61,320 nucleotides of DNA from Cupriavidus consociatus (GTDB lineage: Bacteria > Pseudomonadota > Gammaproteobacteria > Burkholderiales > Burkholderiaceae), in the NCBI RefSeq assembly GCF_017814975.1, contig NZ_JAGIQA010000037.1:1-61320 (forward strand). Direction: 5' to 3'. A program made the position numbers and the translations under genes. The notes under the pieces were generated by a model, which did no database searches, was not told the origin of the DNA, and saw nothing but the letters and a program-made list of their open reading frames with translations. Shown here piece by piece: positions 44,200-52,695 of the stretch. Each line of letters opens with the position of its first letter. Positions within the stretch are counted from its first letter, which is position 1.

Positions 44200-45359
44200 C
44201 TCTCACAGGGCGCGTCATCTGGCAGGAAAAACGTACCGTTCAGCGCCAGATATTGAGTCTGAGCACAAATCGTACCCTTCCCCAACCGCTACGCGGAGGC
44301 AAGGCTTTCCTAGCAAAAGGCTCGGGTCCCATACCAGCGGGATTTGCTCACTACCTGGCTTTCAACACTCGGCCTGAAGCTCTCGAGGACGGGGCCCCAT
44401 GCACTCTGTTGGGTGACGAGTTTGAGTATCTGGATGATGGCGATGTCATCGCTCTGAGCGGCGACGGCCGTGTTCGCTCTCTGTACCGAGCAAGCTCCAA
44501 CCACAACAGCCTGTTGCTCACAGAGCAGTGCAACAACTACTGCCTGATGTGCTCGCAGCCTCCCAAGCGTGCGGATGACAGTTGGCTCCTACAGGAAGCC
44601 AAGGAGACCGTTCGCCTTATCCCTCGAGAGACGCGCAATCTGGGCATCACCGGAGGTGAGCCGACGCTGTATGGCGACGGGTTCATTGGCTTGCTCCATC
44701 ACATCAAAAATTGGCTGCCGCATACCTCGCTGCATATCCTGTCCAACGGCCGGACATTTGCCGACGCGCAATTTTCCGAGAAGTATGCTGCTGTCAACCA
44801 CCCCGATATGATGGTCGGCATACCGGTCTACTCCGCCGATCCGGCTCGCCACGACTATGTTGTGCAAGCCAAGGGCGCGTTCGACGAAACCATCCGGGGC
44901 ATCCTTAACCTCAAACGTTTGAATCAGAAGGTCGAGATTCGCGTCGTACTCCACAAGCAAACCTGCCAAAGTTTGCCGGAACTGGCCGAGTTCATCGCGC
45001 GCAATCTGTTGTTCGTGGACCATGTCGCACTGATGGCGCTGGAGATGACAGGCTTCACACGAGCAAACCTCGATGCGCTCTGGATCGACCCTATCGAATA
45101 CAAATCGGAACTGAGCAAGGCCGTGAGAATTCTAAGCAGCTATGGCCTCAGGACATCCGTGTATAACCATCCGCTGTGCCTTGTGAATCGTGACGTCGAG
45201 CCCTCCTACGTCAAGTCCATCTCTGACTGGAAGAACGAGTATGCGACGGAATGCGGGCCTTGCATCAGGAAGTCGGACTGCGGTGGTTTCTTCTCGTCCG
45301 GCATTCAACATGGCTACAGCAAATCTATCCAACCTTTCCTCAGCCTGAGTGGTCCTTGA
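44193..45359 (+). CDS. hxsC: His-Xaa-Ser system radical SAM protein HxsC
   Basis: The 388-residue protein has a second radical SAM motif, CNNYCLMC near residue 110, and GITGGEPTLYGD near 155, so it is distinct from HxsB. C-terminal cysteines (CGPCIRKSDCGG) may bind an auxiliary cluster. I chose ATG 44193 (MLTLTGRVIWQEKR), which overlaps the hxsB stop by seven bases; a GTG at 44181 is possible. It is the last gene of the cassette; 390 bases with a new promoter follow. Confidence 0.9.
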   Translation: MLTLTGRVIWQEKRTVQRQILSLSTNRTLPQPLRGGKAFLAKGSGPIPAGFAHYLAFNTRPEALEDGAPCTLLGDEFEYLDDGDVIALSGDGRVRSLYRASSNHNSLLLTEQCNNYCLMCSQPPKRADDSWLLQEAKETVRLIPRETRNLGITGGEPTLYGDGFIGLLHHIKNWLPHTSLHILSNGRTFADAQFSEKYAAVNHPDMMVGIPVYSADPARHDYVVQAKGAFDETIRGILNLKRLNQKVEIRVVLHKQTCQSLPELAEFIARNLLFVDHVALMALEMTGFTRANLDALWIDPIEYKSELSKAVRILSSYGLRTSVYNHPLCLVNRDVEPSYVKSISDWKNEYATECGPCIRKSDCGGFFSSGIQHGYSKSIQPFLSLSGP

Positions 45360-45749
45360 CGATACTGACCTAGTGTGCGACAAGCCCAGATGTGCAAGCC
45401 TGGCAGCGGGAATCCTTCAAAGACTTCGTGGCCCACTAGGTTGACGAGTTACTGTAGCGCACGAAAATTCTACTAACGACGCAGGCATAGCCAGATCATC
45501 TGGTCGATTCACGATTCTAGCTCCCGGACGCGCCTTGTTTTCACAGCCGGCCAAAGGGTGCGAACGACCGCTTCGGCAAAATGTTCGGTCTTCTGCCCCG
45601 GAGCGGCCGAAGGGCGAAGAACGGTCGTTAGCTGTCGCTAGCATCAAATGATCCGCGTGCGGGAATTGAAACGGAAATATTTTCCCATCCTGGGGATAGA
45701 ATTGACATCTTCCAGTGGTGAATAAATTTGCTTCCGGGGAGGAAGGCAT
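45360..45749. other. Intergenic region between hxsC and the CHAT gene
   Basis: About 390 bases with no gene. A promoter for the next gene is marked at its right end. GCGAACGACCG (45559-45569) and a complementary CGGTCGTT after 45623 form a long-range inverted repeat whose role is unclear. No terminator was found after hxsC. Confidence 0.45.
45702..45728 (+). promoter_or_regulatory. Promoter candidate of the CHAT-amidohydrolase pair
   Basis: A consensus TTGACA (45702-45707) is followed after 15 bases by TAAATT (45723-45728); the spacer is shorter than ideal. A strong GGGGAGGAAGG ribosome site and ATG 45750 follow. The pair may thus be expressed apart from the hxs genes. Confidence 0.5.
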
Positions 45750-47696
45750 ATGATTAAATTCAAAAACCAACGCCGGGGATTTTCATTTGCCAGCCACACC
45801 TGGTTCATCGGGATCGCCATGGCGCTCGCTGCGTGTTCCAGTGTTTATGACAAGGAAGTACACACTATAATAGCGTCATCGACAGTCTTAGCAGCAGTGG
45901 CAACAGCAGTGGCCGCACCACCGCCGCCTTCTCGGGCAGATGGCCCCGTCGTTTATAACGCCAGCCTGTCTCCGGCGTTGCCCAGAAGCAGCGCATTCCC
46001 GAAGCGCCAAGTCTTGAAGTCGGGACAGGCCACCACCTTGCGGTTCCATCTCGGTCCGCAGGATCCATTGTCGATCCTTGAGGCGAAAATTGCCGCCACC
46101 GAGATTCGCACAAGCAAGGCCGATGTCCCGCTGAGCGTGGTGCTCGCCTGTTCGTTCTGCGCGCCGCGTGCGGACTCCCTAAGGCACATCGTCTACAAGC
46201 CCGATGCGCGCCAATCGAACGACGCCAGTTTTGCGTTCACCCCTCTGGCATCTGCGGATGGCAGCGCCTACACGGCGACGTTGCAGATCCTCATCATCAA
46301 TGACACGACGGGCACCGAGCACGACCGGCTGAGCATCGATGTTGCTGTCGATGCGGCCAAGCCCGCAACGGCGGCCGTCGGCTCCACGGTGTCGACGCGG
46401 ACGGTGAAGGCGGTCGAACCGTCCGAGGCATCCCCCGCATGGCAGCCTGACCTCATTCTCTACGCGTACGAGGAACTCGGACGCTATGTCAGCATCGAGA
46501 TCGAGCCGGTCAGCGCGGAGATGAAGGCATTGATCGGCAGTCTCACGCTCGACGCCAGTGGGGCGCGAAGAAAGTTTCGCTCAGGCGTGGACGACGCAAC
46601 TATGGTGGACGCCATGACGAAGACCTCGTACGGCGTGATGTCGGCCGTCAGCCTACAAGGGGAGTTTCTCGATCGGCTCAGTGCCACGGGCGTGGATGCG
46701 GCGGTGTCCGACGCATCGCAGACCACCCTCAAGCTGAACGATGCTGAAGCGAAGGTCGTTGCGGAGACGATCGCGGCAAGCGGACGGCAACTGTACCGGC
46801 ACCTCTTTACGAGATCGCAAGAATCCGATTTGCGCACGGCGATTCGCCAGATCGAATCCGCGGCCGATCAACCTAGGGCCAGGCCGTTGCGCCTGAAAGT
46901 GATCACCGACCGGATCTCGTTGCCGTGGCAGTATCTTCATCCGGTTGGCCCGTCGGTCGATCCGAACAAGTTCTGGGGCATGCGCTTCAGCTTGAGCGTG
47001 CTGCGCACCAGCACCGGTGGCGCGGGACGGGGTGCACAAGTTGGCCAGCCAACGGTCCCCACGGTGGTGTTTGCGCGCTACGGAAAAAGCGCGGACGACA
47101 GCGTGCACCAGGCCATTAAGCAGATAGCGCAACTGAAGCAGATCACGTTCAGGGAACCACTCGTGGTGGACTCTGGCCCGAAACTGCTGAACGATGCGCT
47201 GACACGGGATCGCCGGCAGGTCTCCGCCATACTGACATTCCTGCACGCCTCGTCCGGCGCGCAAACTCCGGCTGACTACATGAGTGGCCCACAATTGGAA
47301 TTCAACACCGGCGACCTCGTGACCAGCGAAAACCTGGAGAACCTGCTGAATGTCATGTCCGCCGAGGAACTCGAATCGCGCGTTCCCTACCTGACCAGCA
47401 TGCCGCTTGTCATTCTCAACGCCTGCGAAACCGGCCCGTCGACCCATCTGCCCCACGTCAAGCTGCAGGACGCCCTGTTCCTGCTCGGCGCCGAGGGCGT
47501 GGTCGTCACGGAGGTCTCAGTCTGGATTCCGCTCGGCCACGAGGTAGCTACCCGCCTGATCGGCAAGCTCGGCAAGGGCGACGCGGTGAGTGACGCATTG
47601 ACGATGGTCCGTCGTGAACTCTATGCCGAAAAGAAGAATCCGTTGGGACTGCTTTACGCGTACTACGGCGACCCGGCCGCAACCCTTCGCTATTGA
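45750..47696 (+). CDS. CHAT-domain protease-like lipoprotein
   Basis: The 648-residue protein has a lipoprotein signal with LAAC at residues 26-29. Ser follows the Cys, so the outer membrane is the expected site. Residues 70-200 are beta-rich and of unknown fold. From about 370 the caspase-like CHAT domain shows RISLPWQYLHPVG, a catalytic-His region AILTFLHASSGAQ and catalytic-Cys region LVILNACETGPST, then GAEGVVVTEVSVW and a closing FLLG/YYGDP pattern. The His is followed by Ala where Gly is common. CHAT proteins cleave proteins in several prokaryotic defence and signalling systems; a lipid-anchored one is unusual. It directly follows the Hxs cassette and overlaps or abuts the amidohydrolase, so cleavage of modified HxsA is an attractive guess. 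Confidence 0.85.
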   Translation: MIKFKNQRRGFSFASHTWFIGIAMALAACSSVYDKEVHTIIASSTVLAAVATAVAAPPPPSRADGPVVYNASLSPALPRSSAFPKRQVLKSGQATTLRFHLGPQDPLSILEAKIAATEIRTSKADVPLSVVLACSFCAPRADSLRHIVYKPDARQSNDASFAFTPLASADGSAYTATLQILIINDTTGTEHDRLSIDVAVDAAKPATAAVGSTVSTRTVKAVEPSEASPAWQPDLILYAYEELGRYVSIEIEPVSAEMKALIGSLTLDASGARRKFRSGVDDATMVDAMTKTSYGVMSAVSLQGEFLDRLSATGVDAAVSDASQTTLKLNDAEAKVVAETIAASGRQLYRHLFTRSQESDLRTAIRQIESAADQPRARPLRLKVITDRISLPWQYLHPVGPSVDPNKFWGMRFSLSVLRTSTGGAGRGAQVGQPTVPTVVFARYGKSADDSVHQAIKQIAQLKQITFREPLVVDSGPKLLNDALTRDRRQVSAILTFLHASSGAQTPADYMSGPQLEFNTGDLVTSENLENLLNVMSAEELESRVPYLTSMPLVILNACETGPSTHLPHVKLQDALFLLGAEGVVVTEVSVWIPLGHEVATRLIGKLGKGDAVSDALTMVRRELYAEKKNPLGLLYAYYGDPAATLRY

Positions 47697-47725
47697 ATCC
47701 GACTTCTTCCGACATTAGTGTAACT

Positions 47726-49411
47726 ATGACAACGCCCTTTAGCCGACGGAACTTCCTCGTGGCGCTTGCCGCCAGTCTGGCACCCGTGCCGAGCATTGGT
47801 CGCATAGCACCACTATGCTCGACCGACCCGGCCATTTCGGATGTAAATGCACCGTTGACGATCGACGTGCACGCCCACATCTTCAACGGGCGGGATCTTC
47901 AGATTCGCCAATTCTTCGCCAAGACGACGGTCCAACAGGGCTCCGAACTGTACCCGTTTGCCAGCGCCATGGGTGCCGTTCTGCAGACACTGGGCTGGCA
48001 TCTGGCCCCCAATGCGGAAAGCGAACGGCGGGCCATCGCGCAATACGCCGCCGAGACGCGGAGCTGCGGCGGTGCGGAGACATTGAGAACGCTGGCCGCG
48101 CCCGCCTTTGAAGAAGGCTACGCATTGGGGCGGCGCGAGCTGCAAGCCGCGGCGCAGACGCTCAGTCAGACGCCTCAGGGCGCCGCCGTGCTGGGGCCGA
48201 AGACAAAGGGGGGCTCTCGCCTGGAAGACGCGATCCGGTCGCTTCCGCCCACCTACAAGGGCTTCGAGGCGAAGCGGACACAACCTGGCGTCCTGGGTTC
48301 CAATCCCACGCTTCTCGGGTATCTGCGATTCATCCTGCACAACTTCAACCATCGCCATGTCAATGCGATCGACTACCTGACGACCTACTCACGAAATTCG
48401 AGCCGCAAGGTGGACCTGATGGTCGCCAGCATGGTGGACTACGATTGGTGGCTGGCGCAGGGTAAGCAAACTCCGACCACGCTCGCGGAGCAGGTCGACC
48501 TGATGGGGGAGATTTCCGTGCTGCTGGGCGGTCGCGTGCATGGCTTCGCACCGTTCTGCCCGTTCAGGGAGGCGATGACCAAGGGGGCGGATGGCATCGG
48601 AGAATCAATGCGTCTTGTCACGCGGGCCGTGGAGACCCAGGGCTTTCTTGGCGTCAAGCTGTATCCCCCGATGGGATTTGCGCCGTGGGGCAACACGGGT
48701 CAAACGATTTGGGTGGGCAAGCCCGGACTACCGGCGGCCGCATCGGATCCAGCATTCGGCGCGCATCTGGACGCGGCCATGGAAACGCTCTTCAAGTATT
48801 GCGCCGACAACGACGTGCCAATCATGGCGCATTCCAATCACTCGAACGGGCCCGACAAGGCATTCCTGGACCTTGCCGGCAGTGAGTACTGGTCAAAGGC
48901 CTTGGGTAAGTTCCCTGGCCTGCGGGCCAGCTTTGGCCATTTCGGTGACACCGATCTGGAGGATCATCAGGGAAACAAATCACGCAAGTTCCTCGATCTG
49001 ATGAGCAGCGCGGCGGGGTCGGCCGGTGCAAACATATTTGCCGACAGCGGCTATTTCGCTGGCGTCCTTTCCAACCAGCCAAAGATGACTCAGGTGTTGC
49101 AGATGCTGTACACCGCCTCGGACAACCATGTCCTGCGGGAGCGCCTGATGTACGGAACCGACTGGACCATGATCCTGCCGCAGAAGAAGGTGGACGATTA
49201 CCTGTCGGACTTCATCGACGTGATGGGCAAGGTCGAAGCCGCCCAGGGCGGCGTCACCGTGCGGCAGACCACCCTATCGAACGCGTTCTTCGGCCACAAC
49301 GCGGCCGAGTTCCTAGGCTTGAAGTCCGGCATGCCGAACCGGAGGCGGCTCGAGACGTTCTACGCGGCTAACAAGGTGCCGGAGCCAGACTGGATGCGCA
49401 AGGTGGGCTGA
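47726..49411 (+). CDS. Tat-exported amidohydrolase-superfamily protein
   Basis: The 561-residue protein starts MTTPFSRRNFLVALAASLAP, a twin-arginine (SRRNFL) signal peptide, so it should be exported folded with its metal. The metal ligands of the amidohydrolase fold can be seen: DVHAHIFNG, a Lys in GVKLYPPMG, His in PIMAHSNHS, His in RASFGHFGD and Asp in MYGTDWTMIL. It belongs to the amidohydrolase_2-like group, with a large insertion between the HxH and the rest. An alternative TTG start at 47693 would overlap the CHAT gene. It is 29 bases after CHAT and only 14 bases before an IS end. The substrate is unknown. Confidence 0.83.
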   Translation: MTTPFSRRNFLVALAASLAPVPSIGRIAPLCSTDPAISDVNAPLTIDVHAHIFNGRDLQIRQFFAKTTVQQGSELYPFASAMGAVLQTLGWHLAPNAESERRAIAQYAAETRSCGGAETLRTLAAPAFEEGYALGRRELQAAAQTLSQTPQGAAVLGPKTKGGSRLEDAIRSLPPTYKGFEAKRTQPGVLGSNPTLLGYLRFILHNFNHRHVNAIDYLTTYSRNSSRKVDLMVASMVDYDWWLAQGKQTPTTLAEQVDLMGEISVLLGGRVHGFAPFCPFREAMTKGADGIGESMRLVTRAVETQGFLGVKLYPPMGFAPWGNTGQTIWVGKPGLPAAASDPAFGAHLDAAMETLFKYCADNDVPIMAHSNHSNGPDKAFLDLAGSEYWSKALGKFPGLRASFGHFGDTDLEDHQGNKSRKFLDLMSSAAGSAGANIFADSGYFAGVLSNQPKMTQVLQMLYTASDNHVLRERLMYGTDWTMILPQKKVDDYLSDFIDVMGKVEAAQGGVTVRQTTLSNAFFGHNAAEFLGLKSGMPNRRRLETFYAANKVPEPDWMRKVG

Positions 49412-49574
49412 CGCCGGCCGCTCCTAGCAGGCCGCTGAAGTACTCGCTGCAGACAGGGCAGAGTTTCCCCCTGCGGGACGCACATGCCTCGTATTTTTCA
49501 TAATCCGGAAGCCGCGCGTCATTTCATCGATTTTTCACGCGGTTTGAGACCCATTTTCGGCTTCCTTGCTCCCA

Positions 49575-50645
49575 TTACAGGCCCTGCGGACGGACTTGTG
49601 CTAGCGATCGCATCCGCACGAGGTTGTAAGCGGCCATGCTAAGTACAAACATCTGGTCGACCTTCTTCAAGCCGCGGACCATCACCTGACGCATGCGCCC
49701 GACCGTCTTGACCCAGCCGAAGCCTTGCTCGATCAGTTTGCGCTTCTGCTGCGAGATGGCATAGCCAACACTGCGGGCAATCTCATCCGGCACCGCCGAA
49801 CGTCGCCCTGAGGTGTTTTGCGCTATGTGCGGAGTCACCTTCATATCAAGGCAGGCTTGAACGAACTCCTCGGCGTCGTAGCCCTTGTCCGCGCCCACGG
49901 TAACTTCGACGCCCGGCTCGTTAGCGACCTGCCGGGCGTCGTTGAGCATGGCCTTCGCGGCCTCGCGCTCAGCATATCCGTCGGCTTGGGTCACCACCGC
50001 GCTTACCACCAGGCCGTGGCGGTTGTCGCTCAAGGTGTGGCCCATATAGCGCAGCTCACTGGCGGTCTTGCCCTTGCGATAGAGCTTGGCGTCCGGATCA
50101 GTCTTGGACTGATGCGTCTCGTTGCTGCGCTTCTCTCCTTGGAAGCCGCCGGTGCCACCGCTGTCGCTGTCATCGCCATCACCGCCGTCCTTGCGTACGA
50201 AGCTCTTGTGCCCGGCCCAGGCCTTAATCATCGTGCCATCCACGCTGAAGTGCTCGCCCGACAGCAAGTTGCGCTTTTGCGCGATGGCCAGCACCTCGTT
50301 GAAGAACGTGATCACTGCATCGTGTTGGATCAGCCGTGCACGGTTCTTGGTGAACACCGTTGGCACCCAGACTGCGTCGTCCATCGACAGGCCGATGAAC
50401 CAGCGGAACAGCAAGTTGTACTGCGTTTGCTCCATCAGTTGGCGTTCCGACCGGACGCTATACAGAACCTGCAGCAGCATCGCACGCAGCAGCTTCTCCG
50501 GCGCAATGCTCGGGCGCCCGCCCTTGATATCGGCTTCGTACATGCTTGCGAACAGCCGATCCATCTTCCCCAAGGCCTTGTTGACCATGGTGCGGATCGG
50601 GCGCAACGGATGCGATTGCGGCACGAAATCTTCGAGTCGCCGCAT
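49575..50645 (-). CDS. IS5-family DDE transposase
   Basis: The 356-residue transposase begins MRRLEDFVPQSHPLRPIRTM and has a DUF772-type N-terminal domain (GRPSIAPEKLLRAMLLQVLY). The DDE core shows the first Asp in HFSVDGTMIKAWAGHKSF, the second in VGADKGYDAEEF, and a Glu region in KRKLIEQGFGWVKT. A Gly/Asp-rich insertion (GGDGDDSDSGGTGG) lies between. It is full-length for the family. The left inverted repeat lies 149 bases after its stop. Confidence 0.9.
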   Translation of the reverse strand: MRRLEDFVPQSHPLRPIRTMVNKALGKMDRLFASMYEADIKGGRPSIAPEKLLRAMLLQVLYSVRSERQLMEQTQYNLLFRWFIGLSMDDAVWVPTVFTKNRARLIQHDAVITFFNEVLAIAQKRNLLSGEHFSVDGTMIKAWAGHKSFVRKDGGDGDDSDSGGTGGFQGEKRSNETHQSKTDPDAKLYRKGKTASELRYMGHTLSDNRHGLVVSAVVTQADGYAEREAAKAMLNDARQVANEPGVEVTVGADKGYDAEEFVQACLDMKVTPHIAQNTSGRRSAVPDEIARSVGYAISQQKRKLIEQGFGWVKTVGRMRQVMVRGLKKVDQMFVLSMAAYNLVRMRSLAQVRPQGL

Positions 50646-51001
50646 GGTGAACAGGCTTTTCTATGAGGGCGAGAGTGTCAAGACCACTCTATCGTCCGAT
50701 TTCATCGTACGCAGGTCTGGCGCGATACGCTTTCTCCTTGCAAGCTATTTGATTTCATTTGCTGAGTGACGCGGCACGAAGCCAGGTCGAGGTTGCTATT
50801 TGCCGGGCTTCAGCCCAGGACCATCTTCTATCCGTGCCGGCGCGACGGCCGGGCACCACATACCGCATGCGCAAAGCTGGAACAACCCCTGTTACCTGCG
50901 CGCCCAATCTCAGTGACGGCTATCCGCTGGGTAGCCCAAGCCTGTTCCGGGCGCGCTGACCTGCTGTCGCTACCGTTGACCCTTCGTTGCCTTAAGCAGC
51001 A
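50646..51001. other. Non-coding part of the nested IS elements
   Basis: About 355 bases. The left part is the upstream region of the IS5-type gene, and the right part is the region downstream of the first IS110-type gene. The exact junction is not visible. A short hairpin GGGCT-GA-AGCCC is near 50806 (minus reading). A guide RNA of this IS110 element should lie here if it follows the IS1111 layout. Confidence 0.45.
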
Positions 51002-52138
51002 TCATTTCGCGATTGGTTTGAGGCTCGCGCCGGAGGGTATCTCACCGCACTCGAGATAGCGCCATAAAGCGATTGCCAAACGACGCGCAAGTGCGACGAT
51101 ACCGACGCGCCGCATGCGCTTACCGTTTGGCGCAAAGCGCGCATTGAACCACTGCGTGAGATGACTCGTTGGCTGGTAGCGTAACCAACTCCACGCCAGT
51201 TCAATCATCAGCCAGCGAGATCGTTTGTTGCCTGCCTTGCTGATGCCTTGGTCTACCTGACTTTCGCCGCTGCTGTAAGGCGTCGGTGTCAGGCCTAAGC
51301 AACCCGCAACTTCGCGCCGGTTGTGAAAACGCCGCCAACCAAACAGTTCCTTGGTCAGCACCCAAGCGCTGCGCACTCCGATCCCGCTGAGTCGCGCGAG
51401 CATCGCGATGGCCGGTTGCGCGCCAGCTTTCATGTCCTCGTGCTGCTGGGCTTCAATTGTTTTGATCTGCGTTGCCACCAACGCCAGTCGCGCGACTTCA
51501 CGCTCAATTTCCGCACGCAAGCCGGGAGGCAGTTGTGAGCCATGAACGGTCCACCAGTGTTTCCAGGATCGGGTGCCAACGTGTGCAACTCGTACGTTGT
51601 GCAAGGTTAGAAGCGAACGAATCCGGTTGGTGTGGGCTGTGCGTTCGCGGCTGAGTCGTTCCAGTTCGCGGTGCAAACGCCGCTCATCCTCCTGCTCTGG
51701 GGTGGGGATCCGTGCGATGGCCCACACGCGACGCTCGCCAGCGTGGTAACGCATTAACATCGAGAGCAGCTTGTCGGCGTCAAGCCGGTCGGTCTTGGCG
51801 CGTCGTGCGCGGCGGTTGACTTCAATACTAGCTGAGTCCACCACAAGGTTTTGGATACCTTGCTCCATGAGCCATCGGTGCAGCCAGAAGCCATCGCGTC
51901 CGGCTTCGTAGCAACTGCGGATCGCCCCGCCGGTTGGGAGCCGGCAGCGTGCTTTGGCTTTGGCAATCACACTCAGCACTGCCTCCTTATCACCGGCAGC
52001 TACGGTATGGCGGCTCGGCGCGAGCACGGCGTCACTCAGTGATAGCTTCCAACTCTTTTCACCCAGTTCGAAGGCGATATACAGATGGCCGATAACTGCC
52101 GTATCCTGTCCTTGAAGGGCTGTGTCAGGCGCATTCAT
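51002..52138 (-). CDS. IS110/IS1111-family DEDD transposase, copy 1
   Basis: The 378-residue transposase has the RuvC-like N-terminal domain (YIAFELGEKSWKLSLSD, with Glu and Asp of DEDD in SCYEAGRDGFWLHRWL and KTDRLDADKL) and the C-terminal Transposase_20 domain with Ser in GCLGLTPTPYSSGESQVDQG. This second domain makes it an IS110-type site-guided recombinase. It is complete. It shares about the same order of motifs with copy 2 but clearly differs in sequence, so the two are different elements of one group. Confidence 0.9.
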   Translation of the reverse strand: MNAPDTALQGQDTAVIGHLYIAFELGEKSWKLSLSDAVLAPSRHTVAAGDKEAVLSVIAKAKARCRLPTGGAIRSCYEAGRDGFWLHRWLMEQGIQNLVVDSASIEVNRRARRAKTDRLDADKLLSMLMRYHAGERRVWAIARIPTPEQEDERRLHRELERLSRERTAHTNRIRSLLTLHNVRVAHVGTRSWKHWWTVHGSQLPPGLRAEIEREVARLALVATQIKTIEAQQHEDMKAGAQPAIAMLARLSGIGVRSAWVLTKELFGWRRFHNRREVAGCLGLTPTPYSSGESQVDQGISKAGNKRSRWLMIELAWSWLRYQPTSHLTQWFNARFAPNGKRMRRVGIVALARRLAIALWRYLECGEIPSGASLKPIAK

Positions 52139-52208
52139 TTGCAGGCTCCTTTTGTAAAACGGATTCTCGAAGCTTCGTTTTACTTCAAGTGGCTAATCTG
52201 TCCAGCCC

Positions 52209-52220
52209 TTCATAGTATCT
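52209..52220. repeat. Shared IS110 end motif, element 1
   Basis: TTCATAGTATCT lies 71 bases upstream of the first IS110-type gene. The same 12 bases lie 60 bases upstream of the second IS110-type gene at 53964-53975. It probably marks the 5' end of both elements, as a terminal or subterminal recognition sequence. Confidence 0.6.
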
Positions 52221-52333
52221 CGGTGAAGGTGTCAGCGCCGCGCATGAATCTCGGATGGAGTGGTGTCTGGTAATCAACGCTTTGGCATGCTGCCCCGCTG
52301 ACTTTCGGGGCTCGGTATTTCAGCAGCCTGCTT

Positions 52334-52570
52334 CTATGATGAGTCGGAAGGCAAGAATTTTTGCGCAAATTGATCCAACTTCCCTCCTAATCTAGCTCGC
52401 GCTTGCCGAAGGCGCTTATCGTCGAAGTTGCCTTGGAGCGTCTGTCGCGTTTGTTCACCAGTTTCAAAGTTCCCGGTCATCTTTACGTGAGACTTCGACG
52501 TCCCACCAACTTCTATCCGCTGGTATTGCCCAGCCCAATCCTGTATGCGCGTTGCGCTAAGGCGACCTTG
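52334..52570 (-). pseudogene. C-terminal part of a secreted-protein gene cut by an IS110 element
   Basis: A frame ending TAG at 52334 reads LSATRIQDWAGQYQRIEVGG, then SHVKMTGNFETGEQTRQTLQ and LDQFAQKFLPSDSS. It looks protein-like but has no proper start. On the other side of the second IS110 element, the minus strand from ATG 54048 reads MRSLILLTAMAVSMPVSVVA-EPPPRY, a signal peptide with no continuation. The two are most simply the ends of one small secreted protein, split by the insertion. The family is unknown. Confidence 0.6.
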
Positions 52571-52574
52571 ATGC

Positions 52575-52634
52575 GACAAGCCCCATCTAGTAGTGTCGGT
52601 TGCGTTTGCAACCAGCAGGCTGCACGGGCTTGTC
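52575..52634 (-). ncRNA. Candidate guide (seek/bridge) RNA of the second IS110/IS1111 element
   Basis: Downstream of the transposase stop, GACAAGCCC (52575-52583) pairs with GGGCTTGTC (52626-52634), enclosing a perfect hairpin GGTTGC-GTTT-GCAACC (52598-52613). Such nested pairing in the non-coding end of an IS110/IS1111 element is what a guide RNA with target-recognition loops would show. IS1111-group elements carry this RNA on the 3' side of the gene. There is no direct evidence for transcription. Confidence 0.5.
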
Positions 52635-52695
52635 TACTTCGAACTGACTTCCGATACGAGGATAGCAATAGCTAATGCGAGTTGCCGCCATTGCT

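Larger units (their letters stand above)
49426..52332. mobile_element. IS5-type element interrupted by an IS110-type element
   Basis: The ends AGCAGGCCGCTGAAGTAC (49426-49443) and, inverted, 52315-52332 agree at 16 of 18 positions and point inward. The left part holds the IS5-type transposase, but the right part carries a whole IS110/IS1111-type gene. The total of 2.9 kb equals one IS5-size plus one IS110-size element, so nesting is the simplest reading. No clean target duplication is visible. Confidence 0.7.

Noticed and set aside
45865..47456. Several minus-strand frames within the CHAT gene
   Set aside because: They lie opposite a gene with lipobox and CHAT motifs and show no signal or domain.
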